From an uncultured Amylibacter sp. (GTDB lineage Bacteria > Pseudomonadota > Alphaproteobacteria > Rhodobacterales > Rhodobacteraceae): DNA of 6,458 nt. Made by a program: the position numbers and the translations under genes. Location of the stretch: contig CALDZS010000164.1 in NCBI GenBank assembly GCA_937944065.1, positions 1 through 6,458 of the forward strand. Reading direction: 5' to 3'. The notes under the pieces are model-generated. The model had not been told where the DNA came from. It saw only the letters and a list, made by a program, of their open reading frames with translations, and searched no databases. The number at the start of each line of letters is the position of its first letter. The first letter of the stretch is position 1. Shown one piece after another: positions 5,680-6,458 of the stretch.

Positions 5680-6458
5680 ATGTGCGGTATTGTTGGAATA
5701 TTGGGTAAACACCAAGCGGCGCCAATCCTTGTCGATGCGCTAAAGCGTTTGGAATATCGCGGCTATGACAGTGCGGGTATTGCAACCGTTTCTGACGGTA
5801 CGTTGGGTCGCCGCCGCGCGGTTGGAAAACTGGTTAATCTTTCCGATTTGTTGGTGCACAATCCGATCACTGGCACGTCCGGCATCGGCCACACACGGTG
5901 GGCTACACATGGTGAACCAAATCTGAACAATGCTCATCCGCATCAGGCGGGCCGCGTTGCAGTGGTTCACAATGGCATCATCGAAAATTTCAAAGAAATC
6001 CGCGACCGCCTGACGGCCAAAGGGTATAAATTTGAAACAGAAACTGACACAGAAACTGTCGTGAAATTGTGCCAAGATCATTTGGATGCAGGATTGTCCC
6101 CTATCGACGCGGCCGAAAAAACCATTGCTGGCTTGGAAGGGGCATATGCCCTGTGTTTCTTGTTCGACGGCGAAGACGATTTGATGATCGCGGCGCGCAA
6201 AGGTTCACCCTTGGCCATCGGTCACGGTGTTGGTGAAATGTTCGTCGGATCAGATGCGATTGCGCTGGCGCCGATGACCAGCAAAGTCACCTATCTGGAA
6301 GAAGGTGATTGGGCCGTCATCACGCGCGAAACCTTGGTCATTCGAAATTCCCAAGGTGACTTGGTGAACCGCGACATGCGAGAGCTGGATTTGAAAGCAA
6401 CCAACACCGACAAAGGCATTCACAAACATTTCATGTCGAAAGAAATCGCTGAGCAGCC
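5680..6458 (+). CDS. glmS: Glutamine-fructose-6-phosphate aminotransferase, N-terminal part (cut by window edge)
   Basis: GlmS converts fructose-6-phosphate and glutamine to glucosamine-6-phosphate and glutamate, the first step of the aminosugar pathway in the cytoplasm. The 259 visible residues open with MCGIVGILG; Cys2 becomes the N-terminal nucleophile of this class II glutamine amidotransferase once Met is removed. Other glutaminase signatures present are LEYRGYDSAG (25-34), GHTRWATHG (70-78, with R73), VHNGIIENF (96-104, with N98 and G99) and TDT (D123). The fragment ends in HFMSKEIAEQP, the linker into the sugar isomerase (SIS) half. The family is about 605-610 residues, so the two SIS domains lie beyond position 6458. 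It follows glmU by 1 nt, and no glmS-ribozyme-like leader is possible in this gap, so control is presumably at the glmU promoter or post-transcriptional. Confidence 0.97.
   Translation, partial: MCGIVGILGKHQAAPILVDALKRLEYRGYDSAGIATVSDGTLGRRRAVGKLVNLSDLLVHNPITGTSGIGHTRWATHGEPNLNNAHPHQAGRVAVVHNGIIENFKEIRDRLTAKGYKFETETDTETVVKLCQDHLDAGLSPIDAAEKTIAGLEGAYALCFLFDGEDDLMIAARKGSPLAIGHGVGEMFVGSDAIALAPMTSKVTYLEEGDWAVITRETLVIRNSQGDLVNRDMRELDLKATNTDKGIHKHFMSKEIAEQ

Noticed and set aside
5740..6081. Minus-strand open frame inside glmS
   Set aside because: It is antisense to the glutaminase catalytic motifs; no ribosome site or recognisable domain.

Overview
The window looks like chromosomal DNA of an alphaproteobacterium, most likely a marine Rhodobacterales with moderate G+C (about half by eye). 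Three things point there. The NuoA fragment has the alphaproteobacterial form (YECGFNAFDDARMKFD). The small nuclease belongs to a single-domain family ending in PYEGGRRASWC. A phosphoglycolate-phosphatase-like gene sits divergently next to glmU-glmS, an arrangement I recall from Rhodobacterales. I see no insertion sequence, integrase, tRNA, rRNA, CRISPR array or phage gene.

Left part (1-2070), all on the minus strand. Reading in the direction of transcription: a PLP-dependent DegT/DnrJ/EryC1/StrS-type aminotransferase (871-2070), a membrane-anchored or secreted staphylococcal-nuclease-like protein (402-869) starting 1 nt after the aminotransferase stop, a 149-nt gap, and the 5' part of nuoA (1-252, cut by the window edge). 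All three appear to use non-ATG starts (GTG, GTG, TTG), each with some Shine-Dalgarno support.

Middle (2071-4191). A 143-nt divergent intergenic region separates the aminotransferase from a plus-strand MmgE/PrpD-family gene (2214-3533). That gene converges on, and overlaps by 8 nt, a minus-strand HAD phosphatase similar to Gph (3526-4191). The exact substrates of the aminotransferase and the MmgE/PrpD protein cannot be read from the sequence.

Right part (4192-6458). A 128-nt divergent region carries a small hairpin and a perfect 10-bp palindrome. It leads into glmU (4320-5678) and, 1 nt after its stop, glmS (5680 onward, cut by the window edge). GlmS makes glucosamine-6-phosphate and GlmU makes UDP-GlcNAc. 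The intermediate mutase step (GlmM) is not encoded here. Together they feed peptidoglycan and lipid A synthesis.

Most of the window is ordinary core and housekeeping metabolism, and no convincing new multi-gene system is visible. The parts most worth a second look are the divergent aminotransferase/MmgE-PrpD pair of unknown substrate, an 11-bp perfect direct repeat spanning the aminotransferase 5' end, and the glmU leader hairpin.
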